From: Diplolepis rosae
Taxonomy: Eukaryota; Arthropoda; Insecta; Hymenoptera; Diplolepididae
Reading direction: 5' to 3'
Assembly (NCBI GenBank): GCA_030998225.1
Contig: JAPYXD010000045.1
Coordinates: 62,001-126,000 of the forward strand
DNA: 64,000 nt
In this document: one piece after another, positions 18,891 to 32,099 of the stretch
How the letters are laid out: each line of letters opens with the position of its first letter
Numbering within the stretch: position 1 is the first letter of the stretch
Made by a program: the position numbers and the translations under genes
Notes under the pieces: generated by a model
Databases searched by the model: none
What the model was told of the DNA's origin: nothing
The model's input: only the letters and a program-made list of their open reading frames with translations

Positions 18891-21481
18891 ATTTAATCTT
18901 CAATTTTCTTTTAATTATATTCTCTGCAACACATTTAAAGAACCTTCATATGCATGTAATGCACTGCGCGTGTCATGTAATGATAGTTCACTATTCCAGT
19001 TGTACGCGGCGCTAGTTGCTATTCGGGCTCCTTCTATACATTAGTTTCGCACAGCCTGATTACAGCTTGACCACCCTGCATATTATGCACCACGTCTGAC
19101 CACGTACTGTGCGCAGATGCGCTTACATTGTTGTTTCTATTATTTCCGTACGCATTCAGATTGTTATATTCTATCTTTATAAAATTTAAAATAAATGAAA
19201 TGGTTGAAATATATTACAAAAATGCATAAATTAAAGCTGCCAATCCAAATCGAATTGCCGGCTGTGATATCAAGGTATGAGGAAGCCTAAATAACAGGTA
19301 TTTACGTTTTTTTTTAAATTACTGAGGAATAAGCCAATTTAGTCATCTAGGGAGTTAAAAAATTATTTCTGATGATTACCCCGTACGGTTGAGTCAGCGT
19401 TGATCACAGCGTGAAAATACATATTCTCAAGCCTTTGATTTATATTATATAATACCTCACTAACGTTTCAAAATCATCAACATCACTGATTAAAGATTAT
19501 GTTTTGAAGACGATGAAAAAATACAAATAATTAACATATTGATTCAGATGTAGCTTCAACCTCCAAGGTTAGAAATTGTATGTTTTTTAGATTTAGAATT
19601 TAGCTTTTTGCATACTTTGCGTTGAACATTTTTCTCCAAAATTACTGCAATGACGCTGCTTTGCAAGTTTTTTTATTTATTATTTCGATTAAGGTTAATA
19701 TAACTTGTATATGCATTAATGCCTTCCATCGGGTTAGGTTCAACGAATGGAAAAACACAGTAAAATTAATGCGCATAACCTAACCAGAAGGAAAGCATAA
19801 ATAACGTTAGTGTACTTATAGTTGGATGCTACAATTTTTTTAAATAAGGATGGCTGACGTAGTACCCAGTAAGAAGGTTGAGATTCACGGCAGAGAGCCA
19901 ATCATTTTATTCTAAAGCCAGCTTCAGCCGTGACTGTTTTGCCGTGACTTTGTATTTGTTCATCCTCTTGTAATTTTTCATGATAACTGAAATTGATTTA
20001 TTTTTTTCGATTAGTCTCATTTATTACTTTAATTATTCGTATTATTTTTTTAAAGCGTTTATTTACAACACATGTTTCATAAAATCGAATGAAAAAAAGA
20101 AAATTGTTAAAAATGTAATTGAAACTGATGCTTTCTCTTCAATTTTACATATTGAATGTATGAATGCATAAATATTGTTGTATTTATTTATTTGCGAATA
20201 ATTAGACTATGATTCCTGTAGTAACTTGAATTTCAGCATATAATAAAAATAAAATTGACATACCATCAAGAAATTGGTGTTGTAAAAGGCACTTGATAAA
20301 AGATAAAATTTATAATTAGCCAGTCATAAGATCTGCCCGTCCTGCTGCATTCAGCATTTCACTACTCTAGCGTATATTTCACATTCATTGTTACACCTAT
20401 AATGAAACAAAACTTTTTATAAAGTATTTTTCACCCCTCGAATGTTATCATTCTTCATAATTGAAAACTTCAGGTGATGAATATTAAACCGTTACGATAC
20501 ACAACACTTAATACGGTCGTGGTTGTTGATGATTTCACGCTTCACTGAGATTTTCCGATTATGTATACATACTGCCTGAAAAGTTTCCATAGTCTGCGTT
20601 CCGGTATATCTCAATATCCTAAAAAATATGTTGATTTTACTGAGAAACAATCAATCCCGTTCGGTGATCTGAGCACTCGCTGTCTTCGTATTTTAGTTAC
20701 GGGAAGGGAATTCTAATATGATGATAGCTTCTGTCTTTTTTTTAAAAGGTTAATATGCTGTTTTAGATAATTCTAACTGTATAATAAAATCTTCTGAAGA
20801 TGACGTTTTGCCACTTCGTTTTGGCATACATTCTTTCAATAACGATAATCGATAATAAGAACGATAATAACGATATGACCTAAATGGTAAAAAAGTTATT
20901 CAATATTAATGATAATTTATTTTTGACTCGAGATGGAACGTACCCTAGCCATAAAATGGCACCAACAGTGAATATGAATATGAGGAAATTTTTCTCTGGA
21001 CAGAAGAAAATTTATGCAAACCATTCACTCTATGTACAACTGACAACTATATTGTTGACACCTTGATTCACACAAAAAGCACTCGGGCGTGTCAAAAGCA
21101 AGTAGACTCACAATGAAAAATCATCCTGGTTTGCAAGAGGCGAGAAGATTTACGAAAAAACCATTCCTGTGTATGTGAGGTAAGGGGACTTATTATGAGT
21201 AGGAATCACAGGTCGGTGAGATGCGGAGGAACTCACAATAAACAATAACCCCGATAAAGAGTTCAAAACCGTACTGCAATCTCTTCGTGGTGAACTCTGC
21301 TAATTTATTTTTATAGACTAACTGCAGGCGATCCTTATTTAGTCATGGATAAGTTACTTTTTAAAAGGAACTAGCCAAAATTACCTTTACATTACAAAAA
21401 ATATTAACTAGGTACTAGTATCGTTACCGTTTCAAAATATAACTTTACATGGAGAAACGGCATGTGTTTCCTATTCTATCG
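18891..21481. other. 2.6 kb without recognised gene
   Basis: The GC-richer segment at 18945-19150 could be a host regulatory or exonic piece but has no supported frame. A small inverted repeat (GGGTTAGGTTC near 19733 and its partner near 19780) surrounds a short spacer. Nothing else is assignable. Confidence 0.35.
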
Positions 21482-21483
21482 TA

Positions 21484-22768
21484 TTGGATCTATAACTTAA
21501 CTCATGCGGTTTTTTTTTTCAAAATTTGAACGTCTATTTTAAAAAAATATGTACAATAGTATTATTCAAAGTATTGCCCATCTCAAGTATGACTTTTTCC
21601 CATCTTTCTGGCAATTTGTGGATTCCATCCCAAAAGAACTGCGCCGGCTTGGCGGCCAAGAATGAATCAAGCCAATTTTTGATACCCTGTTCTGATGTGA
21701 CCTTATTCCAGTGAGGGCGTTCTACATCGACCGGAACAAAAGGTAGTCAGAAGGGGCAAGGTCTAGGCTATAAGGCGGGTGGGGTAAAACTTCCCATCGA
21801 CTGTTTTCCAAATAGTTCTTAACCGGAATAGCAACATGGAACCGAGCGTTGTCATGGTGGAAAATTATTGCCTCGTGTATGGTCGCATATTCCGGGCGTT
21901 TTTCGACTATTGGTCTCTTCAAACGGATTAATTGTGTTTGGTAGTGTTCTCCATTGACGGTTTCACCCGGTTTTAGCAGCTCATAATACAGCACACCCTT
22001 CTGATCCCACCAAATACAGAGCATCACTTTCGCGCCATGAATATTCGGCTTTGCCGTTGATTTGGCTGGTTGACCGGGTTTCACATATGATTTTTTGCGC
22101 TTGGGGTTGTCGTAATGGATCCATTTTTCATCACCAGTAACAATCCGATGCAAAAATGACTTCTTTTTGTGGCGGTCCAGCAGCATTTCGGACATGCAAA
22201 ACCACTTTTCAACATCTCGCGGCTTGAGTTCATGTGGAACCCAATTTCCTTGCTTTTGAATGTATCCGACTGCTTTTAAACGTTTTGAAATGGCTGCTTG
22301 AGTGACTCCCAAAGATTCTGCGAGCTCTTCTTGTGTTTGGCAACAATCTTCATCGAGTAATGCTTCCAGTTCTTCATCTTCAAACTTTTTTGGCTGCCCA
22401 GGACGTTCTTCGTTTTCCAAGCCAAAATCGCCGCTTTTAAATCGTGCAAACCACTTTTGGCACGTTCGCTCAGCTAGAGCATGTTCACCATAAACTTCCA
22501 CCAAAATACGATGACTTTCTGCAGTAGTTTTCTTCATATTAAAGTAATGAAGAAGAACTTCCCGCAAAACACTTTTTCAGGCACAAAGTTTGTCATATTT
22601 GAGTGAAAAAAAATTATTGTTGTTCACGCTTCAAATGAACGACATATACTGGAAAAGACGCACAATGACAGTAGCTTTCCAACGCATGTTGAGAATATTG
22701 GAACGATGGAATAATAATCAAGTTACGCTATCTCATAGCAAACCGCATGAATTAAGTTATAGATCCAA
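21484..22768 (-). mobile_element. Mariner transposon, 1285 bp
   Basis: Terminal inverted repeats TTGGATCTATAACTTAA, continuing to GCGGTTT, are flanked on both sides by TA (21482-21483 and 22769-22770), the standard mariner target duplication. Length is normal for the family. It carries a minus-strand transposase pseudogene and immediately abuts the transposase-like relic at 22832, suggesting insertion into that older element. Confidence 0.9.
21526..22597 (-). pseudogene. Mariner transposase, inactivated
   Basis: The longest frame (22567-21722) covers the N-terminal HTH region (AESHRILVEVYGEHALAERT), the second HTH, the linker WVPHEL, and the catalytic blocks TGDEKW, HHDNARFH and LAPSDYLLF with 34 residues between the last two Asp, i.e. 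DD34D. The enzyme cuts and pastes the element at TA sites. Three lesions are visible: a one-base frameshift near 22585 separates the initiator from the body; a CAG-to-TAG stop follows LLFRSM at 21722; and a one-base deletion near 21700 shifts the C-terminus relative to the 50.6 kb copy. HDNARPH has become HDNARFH. Confidence 0.85.
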
Positions 22769-22831
22769 TATATAAATTTTGGGTAAAATGAAAAGTCGAT
22801 TCGAACTAAAATTTTTTCTACCTCTAAAGTT

Positions 22832-23395
22832 TAAATTGATGTTGGATGCTATTGACATTAAGTAACTCATCCAGAATTTGCAAAACCTGATAAGTGGTTA
22901 TAAAGGCTGCTTACAAGAAATCACTTTTAAGAATCGTGGTGTTAATAACGGTTAAAATCATAATGCAAATTGCTTTCTTGATGAATGTGAAAAATGTCCA
23001 GGAATTGCAAGTTTATCAAAACTTCTACAACAATTATTGGAAGGAGAAAACATCGATAATGTACAATGCAGTACCTGGACTGCGACAGACAGGGTGACTT
23101 CACAAACTTAAATATTCCCTACAACAGACATCGCAGAGGATTTATGTAATAAGTTATTGGTTTTAAAACCTCATTCATTCATCTTCAAAAAACAGTCGCA
23201 GTACTTTCAATTTAAGAAGAACAACCTGGATAAGGGTGAAGTTCTCATTGTATTAGATTTCATTTAAAATTACAAATACGTAGTTCAAGATGCATCACAA
23301 GCGTTTCATATCAATAACAACCAATGAAGTATTGTATATTTCTATAAGGAAAACTCAGATCTGAAACACAAGAGAATAGTTTCAGATGGTTAAGG
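22832..23395 (+). pseudogene. Relic of unnamed transposase-like family (same as 36237-37871)
   Basis: Reading across several stops and shifts, the plus strand gives KFKLMLDAIDIK, then DECEKCPGIASL, IDNVQCSTWTATDRV, DIAEDLCNKLLVLKPHSF, GEVLIVLDF, NYKYVVQDASQAFHINNNQ and YFYKENSDLKHKRI. These correspond in order to LMLDAVDLKE, EFQTWQQTDR, AEQICEQLLKLKPHSF, GEFLILCDFAENY, VVQNAAQSFHWNNDQ and YYKEDNILKHRSL in the 37 kb gene. This copy retains a Cys-x-x-Cys region that the 37 kb copy lacks. Its N-terminus is missing, the mariner lying just upstream. It is heavily decayed. Confidence 0.65.
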
Positions 23396-23599
23396 TAGTA
23401 ACGCAGAAACTCACCTAGTCAAGCAAGCGAATTCATGCATTTGACTATTGTGGTGTTTAGATGTGGCAACGTTGCGTAGCAGAGTGAAAAGTATATATAT
23501 ATATATATATGTCAAATGTAGGATATTGGGTACAAAATTTGAATAAAACTTGGTTAAATGGGTACATTTCAGTTTATGGGGTACGACCCCATAAATTCT

Positions 23600-25240
23600 A
23601 TATGCATATTGGAGTTTATTGGGTCTGACCCAATAGACACCCTTATGTTTCCAAAGTGACTTTTAGTCCCACAAAAAAAAAATGCTTTATATAATCAAAA
23701 TAACTTGATATAAGGTACGACGAAAATAGTCTGCAGCCAGAAAATATAATTAAATAGCAATGTTAGGAAAATTGGTTTTAGGTATTCCAAATTATTGTAT
23801 ACATAGGAGCATAACGCTTTTATACAGCTTTCGTGGACAATTATAAAGCTTTAGCAGTACATTGTAATCATACGTATAACATAAACGAGGAGAAAATCGA
23901 GATTAATTATAAAGTTCCCTATAAATGCCAGTATATGGTTTAGTATATATTTCACATACCAACGGTTATTGGGTCTTCTGAAATATACTTGGAGGACCTT
24001 ATAAACAACCTTATATTAGAAATTCAATTTATCTTATGTTGAATCGAGAATATGCTTTACATAACAAAAACGTAGTGACATTAGGCACTAAAAAAATTTT
24101 CAGCAACCAGGAAATATAATTGAATGTCGATGTAAAGCAAATTGCTTTCATGTGTCCCAAATTATAGTATACATAGGTGCATTACCAATTTATAAAGATA
24201 TAGCGGCAAATTGTAAGGCTATACCAGCACTTTGTGATTATATGTATGACATAAACGAGGAGAAAATCGAGATTAATTATAAAGTTTCCTATAAATGCCA
24301 GTATATAGCTTAGTATATATTTCACATACCAAAGGTTATTGGGTCTTCTGAAATATACTTGGAGGACCTCGGAAACAACCTTATGTCACAAGTTCAATTC
24401 ATCTTATATTGAATCGCGAATATGCTTTACATAATAAAAACGTAGTGACATAAGGCACTAAATAAATTTTCAGCAACCAGGAAATATAATTGAATGTCGA
24501 TGTAAAGCAAATTGCTTTCATGTGTCCCAAATTATAGTATACATAGGTGCATTACCAATTTATAAAGATATAGCGGCAAATTGTAAGGCTATACCAGCAC
24601 TTTGTGATTATATGTATGACATAAACGAAAAGTAATTCGAGATTAACTATGAGGTTCCCTATAAATGCCAGTATATGGCTTATTATATATTCTACATACC
24701 AAAGGCAATTGAATCCTTTCCAATATACTTGAAGGACTTTATAAACAACGTTATGTCACAAGATCAATTTATCCTACATTGAATAGAGAATATGCTTTAC
24801 GTAATAAGAACGTACTAATACAAGGCACTACAAAGATAGATTGTAGCCATAAAATGTAATAAAACATAAATGTTGAGCAGTCTGCTTTCACGTATCCCAA
24901 ATTACAATATACATAGGTTCATAACTAATTTATACAGATATAGCGGCCTATTATAAGGCTATTTCAGTACACTGCAATCATATATATAACATAAACAAAA
25001 AGTAATTCGAGATTAACTATAAGGTTGCTTATAAATGCCGGTATATGGTTAAGCATATATTTTACATACCAAAGGTTATTGGGACCTTTAAAATATACTT
25101 GGAGGACCTTATAAACAACCTTATGTCACAAGTTCAATTCATCTTATATTGAATCGCGAATATGCTTTCCATAAAAAAAAACGTAGTGATATAAGGCACT
25201 ACAACAATAGATTGTAGCGAGAAAATATGATCAAATTTTT
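23600..25240. repeat. Satellite array, period about 370 bp
   Basis: The word ATACATAGG recurs near 23799, 24170, 24540 and 24911, giving a 370-371-bp period and about 4.4 units. Units 2 and 3 are almost identical (for example AATTGTAAGGCTATACCAGC), while the outer units are diverged, as expected for unequal exchange in a satellite. A TATATA microsatellite lies just outside at about 23492-23512. Confidence 0.85.
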
Positions 25241-25330
25241 AAAATACCTTCACTCCAGTTACTAAATCTAATTAGCGCTAGATGTAATGCAAAATTTAAA
25301 AAAGTTTTTCGAAAGTTCAAGGTCTACATA

Positions 25331-25907
25331 CATGGAGAAAAGAGCGCATTGCTGACGCGTGCACAGAATTAGATTCTGCCGTGTTCCCTATTAAATGTGG
25401 CATTGGACCCGTAGTGTCAATGGGCTAACACGACTCATGCGTTTTCGTGCACAGAGCAGCCATGCACTGGATACGCTATGCTTTCTCACAGCAGAGCCAT
25501 GTGCGGACACGGCAGAGCAGTGCCTAAATACTTCCACGCCGTACACGTGACCATATTCATGGAAATTAGAAGCCACTTGAACTGAATCATGAATTGGAAA
25601 AAAAGAAAAATTTCTGCAGGAACATAGAATGAGCCAGCGCAAATCGCATTGCATGTGGCAGTGGGGACGAGCATAAAAAAGGTTGCCTGAACGACGTGAA
25701 AGTATTTTAGCACTGCTCTGTCGTGTCTGCACACGCATATATTGTGGAAAAGCATAGCGTATGCACTGCATGGCTGCTCCGTGCGCGGAAACGCATAAGT
25801 CGTGTCAGTCCATTGACACTACGGGTCCAACGCCAAATTTGATAAAAAAAAAAGTCGGAATCGTGTCCAGTGCATGCGTCAGCAATGCGCTCTTTTCTCC
25901 GTGTAGT
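25331..25907. repeat. Foldback element between satellites
   Basis: Inverted arms of about 200 bp: CATGGAGAAAAGAGCGCATTG near 25333 is mirrored by CAATGCGCTCTTTTCTCCGTG near 25883, and CATTGACACTACGGGTCCAA is shared near the middle of each arm. GC content is higher than in the flanking satellites. The minus-strand frames (25391-26051) follow the palindrome and show no domain. Confidence 0.65.
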
Positions 25908-26284
25908 GAACATGATTTGCGTGAGCAAGTATAGATTAGCATGTATTTTGAAGAAGCCCTCATAAATACAACCTAACAATGGACATTGAGCAGCGAAGTA
26001 GAAATTCCTGATGTAATGAATTATGATCCAAGTGTTTAGAAAAATTATCAACTTTGGATCTCACGTCAGTCATAATACTTTTAATGGTAGTGTTGAAAGG
26101 TGTTTAGCACGTACAAAATTGAATGATATGGGCCTTTAGTGGGTAAGTTTCGTGGTTAAATTGTCCTCTATCTTACAAGCAATACAATTTTTAAAATGAG
26201 TGTAGCATACGATACATGAATAGATGTTTCGAATGAGCTTGCCACTTCACGTATGGATTGTCCATATAAGGCCAAACTTGAATT

Positions 26285-29200
26285 TCAGTTGAAGAATATA
26301 TCGGTTCTTGACGGGTCCAAATTAGCTACATAAACAAAGATACAAGATAGTGTCGAAAAGATTTAGAGAGCAAATTCTTTTTGTCAAACATACTTACCTC
26401 ACAGTCTACGAAACCATGAATGCAGCTAATACAAGATCCCTTCATTCCAGATACAATATTTTTACAGTATATTCAGTATACACAGAATATATCAGTGCTC
26501 GACGGGTCCACATTACCTATTTAAGCGGGGATACAAGACAGTGATGAAAAGTTTGAGAGACTAAATACTTTTTGGCGAATATACTAATCTCAGAGTCTGC
26601 GAAAACATGAATGCAGCTAATACAAGATGGTTCCCTCGATGTGCAATAGTTTTCGAGTGAGAGGAATTTATGTTTTCGAAGCAGAGCATCATTAGAATAG
26701 GAAAATTCTCGATATTCATTCGCCTTGAAAAATAAGTCGATTTCAGATGGCGAATGCCGTTAGAGTACCCGCTTTTCACGATTGTCATACGTGTTTTCCT
26801 GAGTAGTATCAAAATCCCTTCATTCCAGTTGTATTACATATGCAGTATATAAAGTATACACAGAATATATCGGTGTTTCACGGGTCCAAATTAGCTATAT
26901 AAACGGGGATGCAAGATACTGAAGAAAAGTTTGAGATACATAATTCTTTTTGTTGAACATACTTATTTCAAAGTCAGCGAAAACATGAATGCAGCTAATA
27001 CAAGATGTTTTCCTCAATGTGCAATAGTTTTCAGGTTAGAGGAATTCAAGTTTGTGAAGCAGAGCATCATTAGAATAGGATTATACTAGATATTTATCTG
27101 CCTTGGAGAACATGTCGATTTTTGACAGTGGCAGCCGACAGAGGATCCAATTTGTATTAGAGTCACATATAATTTTCTGAGTATACTTAAAATCCCTTCA
27201 TTCCAGTTACAGTATGTATATAGTAAACACAGCTATATTAGCTATATATACATTAGCTATATAAACGGGGATATGAGGTACTGAAGAAAAGTTTTAGAGA
27301 CCTAATTCTTTTTGTTGTACATGGTTATCGAAGAGTCTGCGAAAACACCAATGCTAGGAATACAAGATGATTTCTTTAGTAAGCAACAGTTTTCAAGTTA
27401 GCGACATTCAAGTTTTTGACGCACAGCATCATTAGAATAAGATTATACTTGATATTTATTCCACTAGGAAAACGAGTTGATTTTACAGGGCGACTGCCTA
27501 AGGGTACCAGCTTTTCATGATTGTCATATGTATTTTCTTGAATATTTTCAAATAGGATCCATTTCTATTATAGTATATACAGTATAAACAGAATATGTCG
27601 GTGCTTGTCGGGTCCAAATTAGCTATGCAAGCGGGGATGCAAGGTACTGAGCTAATAGGATTATGCTAGATACTATTCGCCTTGAAAAATGAGTCGATTG
27701 CAGAGGGCGACAGCCGCGGGGGGCCCTGCTTTTCACAGTTGTCATATATATCTTCCTTAATATTTTCTAAATCCCTTCCTTCAAGTTGTAGTATATATGC
27801 AGTATATACAGTATACACAGAATAAATCGGTGCTTGACGGGTCCCAATTACCTATATGCACGGGGACACAAGGTATTCAAGAGAAGTTGTAGAGATCGAA
27901 TGTCATTTTTCAAATATACTTTTCTTAGAGTCGGCGAAAACACCAATGCAGCTAATTCAAGGTGATTCCCTCAATGTGCAATAGTCTTCAGGTTAGAAGA
28001 ATCCAAGTATTTAAAGCAAAGAATTATCAGAATAGGATTATTGTCGATATTTTTACGCCTTGAAAAATGAGACGATTGCAGAGGGCGACTGCCGCGAGAG
28101 GTCCTGCTTTTGACAATTCTCATATATATCTTGCTTAATATTTTCTAAATCCTTTCATTCCGGTTGCAGTATGTATATAGTACACACAGAATATATCGGT
28201 GCTTGACGGGTCCAAATTAGCTATATGCACGAGGATGCAAGGTACTGAGCTAGAGTTTTAGAGACCAAATTCTTTTTCTCAAGTCGATTGCAGAGGGTGA
28301 CTGCCGTGAGGGGTACCGTTTTTCACAATTGTCATCTATATCTTCCTGAATTTGTTCAAAATCCCTTTATTCCAGTTACAGTATATATATATGGTAAACA
28401 CAGAATATATCGGTGTATGGTGGGTCCAAATTAGCTAAATGAACAGGCATGTAAGATACTGAACAAAAGTTTTAGAGACCAAATTCTTTTTCACAAAAAT
28501 ACTTATCTTAGTGTCTACAAGAAAATTAATGCAGCTTATACATGATGAATCCTACAGTGAGCAGTTGTGATCAAATTAGAGGAATTCAAGTTTTTGACGC
28601 AAAGCATCATTAGAATAGAATTATACTAGATATTTGTTCGCCTTGAAAGACGAGTCGATTTCAGAGGGCGACTGCCGTCGGAGTACCTGCTTTCCACGAT
28701 TGTCATACGTGTAATCCTGAGCAGTTTAAAAATCCCTTCATTCCAGTTGTAGTATATATGCAGTATATACAGTACACACAGAATCTATCGGTGTTTGACG
28801 GGTCCAAATTAGCTATATACACAGGAATGCAAGTTACTGAAAAAAAGTTTTAAAGACATCATTCTTTTTGGTGAATATAATTATCTCAGAGTCTGCGAAA
28901 ACATAAATGCAGCTAATACAAGATGGTTTCCTCAATGTGAAATGGTTTTCAAGTGAGAGGAATTAATGTTTGTGAAGTAGAGCATTATTAGGATAGGACT
29001 ATACTCAATATTCACTCCGCTTGAAAAGCGAGCCTATTTCAGAGGGCGACTTCCGTTAGAGTACCCGCTTTTCACGATTGCCATACGCGTAATCCTGAGT
29101 AACTTAAAAATCCCTTCATTCCAGTTGTAGTATATATGCAGAATATACAGTACACACAGAATATATCGGTGTTTGAAGGGGCAAATTTAGCTATATAAGC

Positions 29201-32080
29201 GGGGATGCAAGTTACTGAAAAATAGTTTTAAAGACATAATTACTTTTGTTGAACATAATTATCTCAGAGTTTGCGAAAACATAAATGTAGCTAATACAAG
29301 ACGGTTCCCTCAATGTGAAATGGTTTTCAAGTGAGAGGAATTCATGTTCGTGAAGCAGAGCATTATTAGGATAGGTCTATACTCAATATTCACTCCGCTT
29401 GAAAAGCGAGCCTATTTCAGAGGGCGACTGCCGTTAGAGTACCCGCTTTCCACGATTGTCATACGTGTAATCCTGAGCAGCTTAAGAATCCCTTCATTCC
29501 AGTTGTAGTATATATGCGGTATATAAAGTACACACAGAATTTATCGGTGTTTGACGTCTCCAAATTTGCTATATAAGCGGGGATGCAAGTTACTGGAAAA
29601 AAGCTTGAAGACATAATTCTTTTTGTTGATCATAATTATCTCAGAGTCTGCGAAAACCTAAATGTAGCTAATACAAGATGGTTCCCTCAATGTGAAATGG
29701 TTTTCAAGTGAGAGGAATTCATGTTCGTGGAGCAGAGCATTATTAGGATAGGTCTATACTCAATTTTCACTCCGCTTGAAAAGCGAGCCGATTTCAGAGG
29801 GCGATAGCCGTTTTTCACGATTGTCATATATATCTTCCTTAATATTTTCTAAATCCCTTCCTTCAAGTTGTAGTATATATGCAGTATATACAGTACACAC
29901 AGAATCTATCGGTGTTTGACGGGTCCAAATTAGCTATATACACAGGAATGCAAGTTACTGAAAAAAAGTTTTAAAGACATCATTCTTTTTGGTGAATATA
30001 ATTATCTCAGAGTCTTCGAAAACATAAATGCAGCTAATACAAGATGGTTTCCTCAATGTGAAATGGTTTTCAAGTGAGAGGAATTCATGTTCGTGGAGCA
30101 GAGCATTATTAGGATAGGACTATACTCAATTTTCACTCCGCTTGAAAAGCGAGCCGATTTCAGAGGGCGATAGCCGTTTTTCACGATTGTCATATATATC
30201 TTCCTTAATATTTTCTAAATCCCTTCCTTCAAGTTGTAGTATATATGCAGTATATACAGTACACACAGAATCTATCGGTGTTTGACGGGTCCAAATTAGC
30301 TATATACACAGGAATGCAAGTTACTGAAAAAAAGTTTTAAAGACATCATTCTTTTTGGTGAATATAATTATCTCAGAGTCTTCGAAAACATAAATGCAGC
30401 TAATACAAGATGGTTTCCTCAATGTGAAATGGTTTTCAAGTGAGAGGAATTCATGTTCGTGAAGCAGAGCATTATTAGAATAGGACTATACTCAATATTC
30501 ACTCCCCTTGAAAAGCGAGCCGATTTCAGAGGACGATAGCCGTTGGAGTACCCGCTTTCCAAGATTGGAATACGTGTAATCCTGAGTAATTTAAAAATTC
30601 CTTTATTCCTGTTGTAGTATATATGCAGTATATACAATACACACAGAATCAATCTTTGTTTGAAGGGGCCAAATTAGCTACATAAGCGGGGATGCAAGTT
30701 ACTGGAAAAAAGCTTAACGACATAATTCTTTTTGTTGAACATAATTATCTGAGAGTCTGCGAAAACATAAATGTAGCTAATACAAGATGGCTGCCTCAAT
30801 GTGAAATGGTTTTCAAGTGAGAGGAATTAATGTTTGTGAAGCAGAGCATCATTAGGATAGAACTATACTCGACATTCATTCGCATTTAAAAACGAGCATT
30901 ATTCAGAGGGCGACTGTCGTTGGAGTACCCGCTTTCCAAGATTGGAATACGTGTAATCCTGAGTAATTTAAAAATCCCTTCATTCCAGTTGTAGTATATA
31001 TGCAGTATATACAGTACACACAGAATATATCGGTGTTTGAAGGGGCCAAATTAGCTACATAAGCTGGGATGCAAGTTACTGGAAAAAAGCTTAACGACAT
31101 AATTCTTTTTGTTGAACATAATTATCTCAGAGTCTGCGAAAACATAAATGTAGCTAATACAAGATGGCTGCCTCAATGTGAAATGGTTTTCAAGTGAGAG
31201 GAATTCATGTTCGTGAAGCAGAGCATTATTAGAATAGGACTATACTCAATATTCACTCCCCTTGAAAAGCGAGCCGATTTCAGAGGACGATAGCCGTTAG
31301 AGTACCCGTTTTTCACGATTGTCATACGTGTAATCCTGAGCAATTTAAAAATTCCTTCATTCCAGTTGTAGTATATATGCAGTATATACAGTACACACAG
31401 AATATATCGGTGTTTGAAGGGGCCAAATTAGCTACATAAGCGGGGATGCAAGTTACTGGAAAAAAGCTGAACGACATAATTCTTTTTGTTGAACATAATT
31501 ATTTCAGAGTCTGCGAAAACATAAATGTAGCTAATACAAGATGGCTGCCTTAATGTGAAATGGTTTTCAAGTGAGAGGAATTCATGTTCGTGAAGCAGAG
31601 CATTATTAGGATAGGTCTATACTCAATATTCACTCCGCTTGAAAAGCGAGCCTATTTCAAAGGACGACTGCCGTTAAAGTACCCGCATTCCACGATTGCC
31701 ATACGTGTAATCCTAAGTAATTTAAAAGTCCCTTCATTCCTGTTTTAGTACATATGAAGTATTTACAGTACACACAGAATATATCGATTGCTTACGGGAT
31801 TAAATTAGCTATATAAGCGGGGATGCAAGTTACTGGAAAAAAGTTTTGAAGACAGAATTCTTTTTGTTGAACATAATTATCTCAGAGTCTGCGAAAACAT
31901 AAATGTAGCTAGTACAAGATGGTCCCCTCAATGTGAAATGGTTTTCAAGTGAGAGGAATTCATGTTCGTGAAGCAGAGCATTATTAGGATAGGTCTATAC
32001 TCAATTTTCACTCCGCTTGAAAAGCGAGTAAAATTCAAAGGTCGACTGCCGTAAGGGTACCCGCTTTTCACGATTGTAAT
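26285..32080. repeat. Satellite array, period about 377 bp
   Basis: About fifteen units are marked by GGTGTTTGACGGGTCC-like and GAGTCTGCGAAAACAT words. In the right half the word GTGTTTGA starts near 28791, 29169, 29547, 29912, 30278, 30655, 31033 and 31410, giving mostly 377-378 bp and twice about 366 bp. Units on the left (26.3-28.4 kb) are diverged and several are internally deleted. Units on the right are far more alike, and two successive 366-bp units (about 29730-30460) share the same deletion and are almost identical, implying local duplication. No coding function; short frames repeat with the period. Confidence 0.9.
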
Positions 32081-32099
32081 ATGTGTTTCCCTGATTTAT

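Noticed and set aside
19725..19795. Telomere-type TTAGG repeat
   Set aside because: Only isolated GTTAGGTT words forming a small inverted repeat; no tandem array.
25391..26051. 126- and 114-codon minus-strand frames
   Set aside because: They run through the arms of a foldback and show no recognisable domain.
26285..32080. CRISPR-like or gene-family array
   Set aside because: Period is about 377 bp with no short constant repeat/variable spacer design and no sustained coding frame; it is a satellite.
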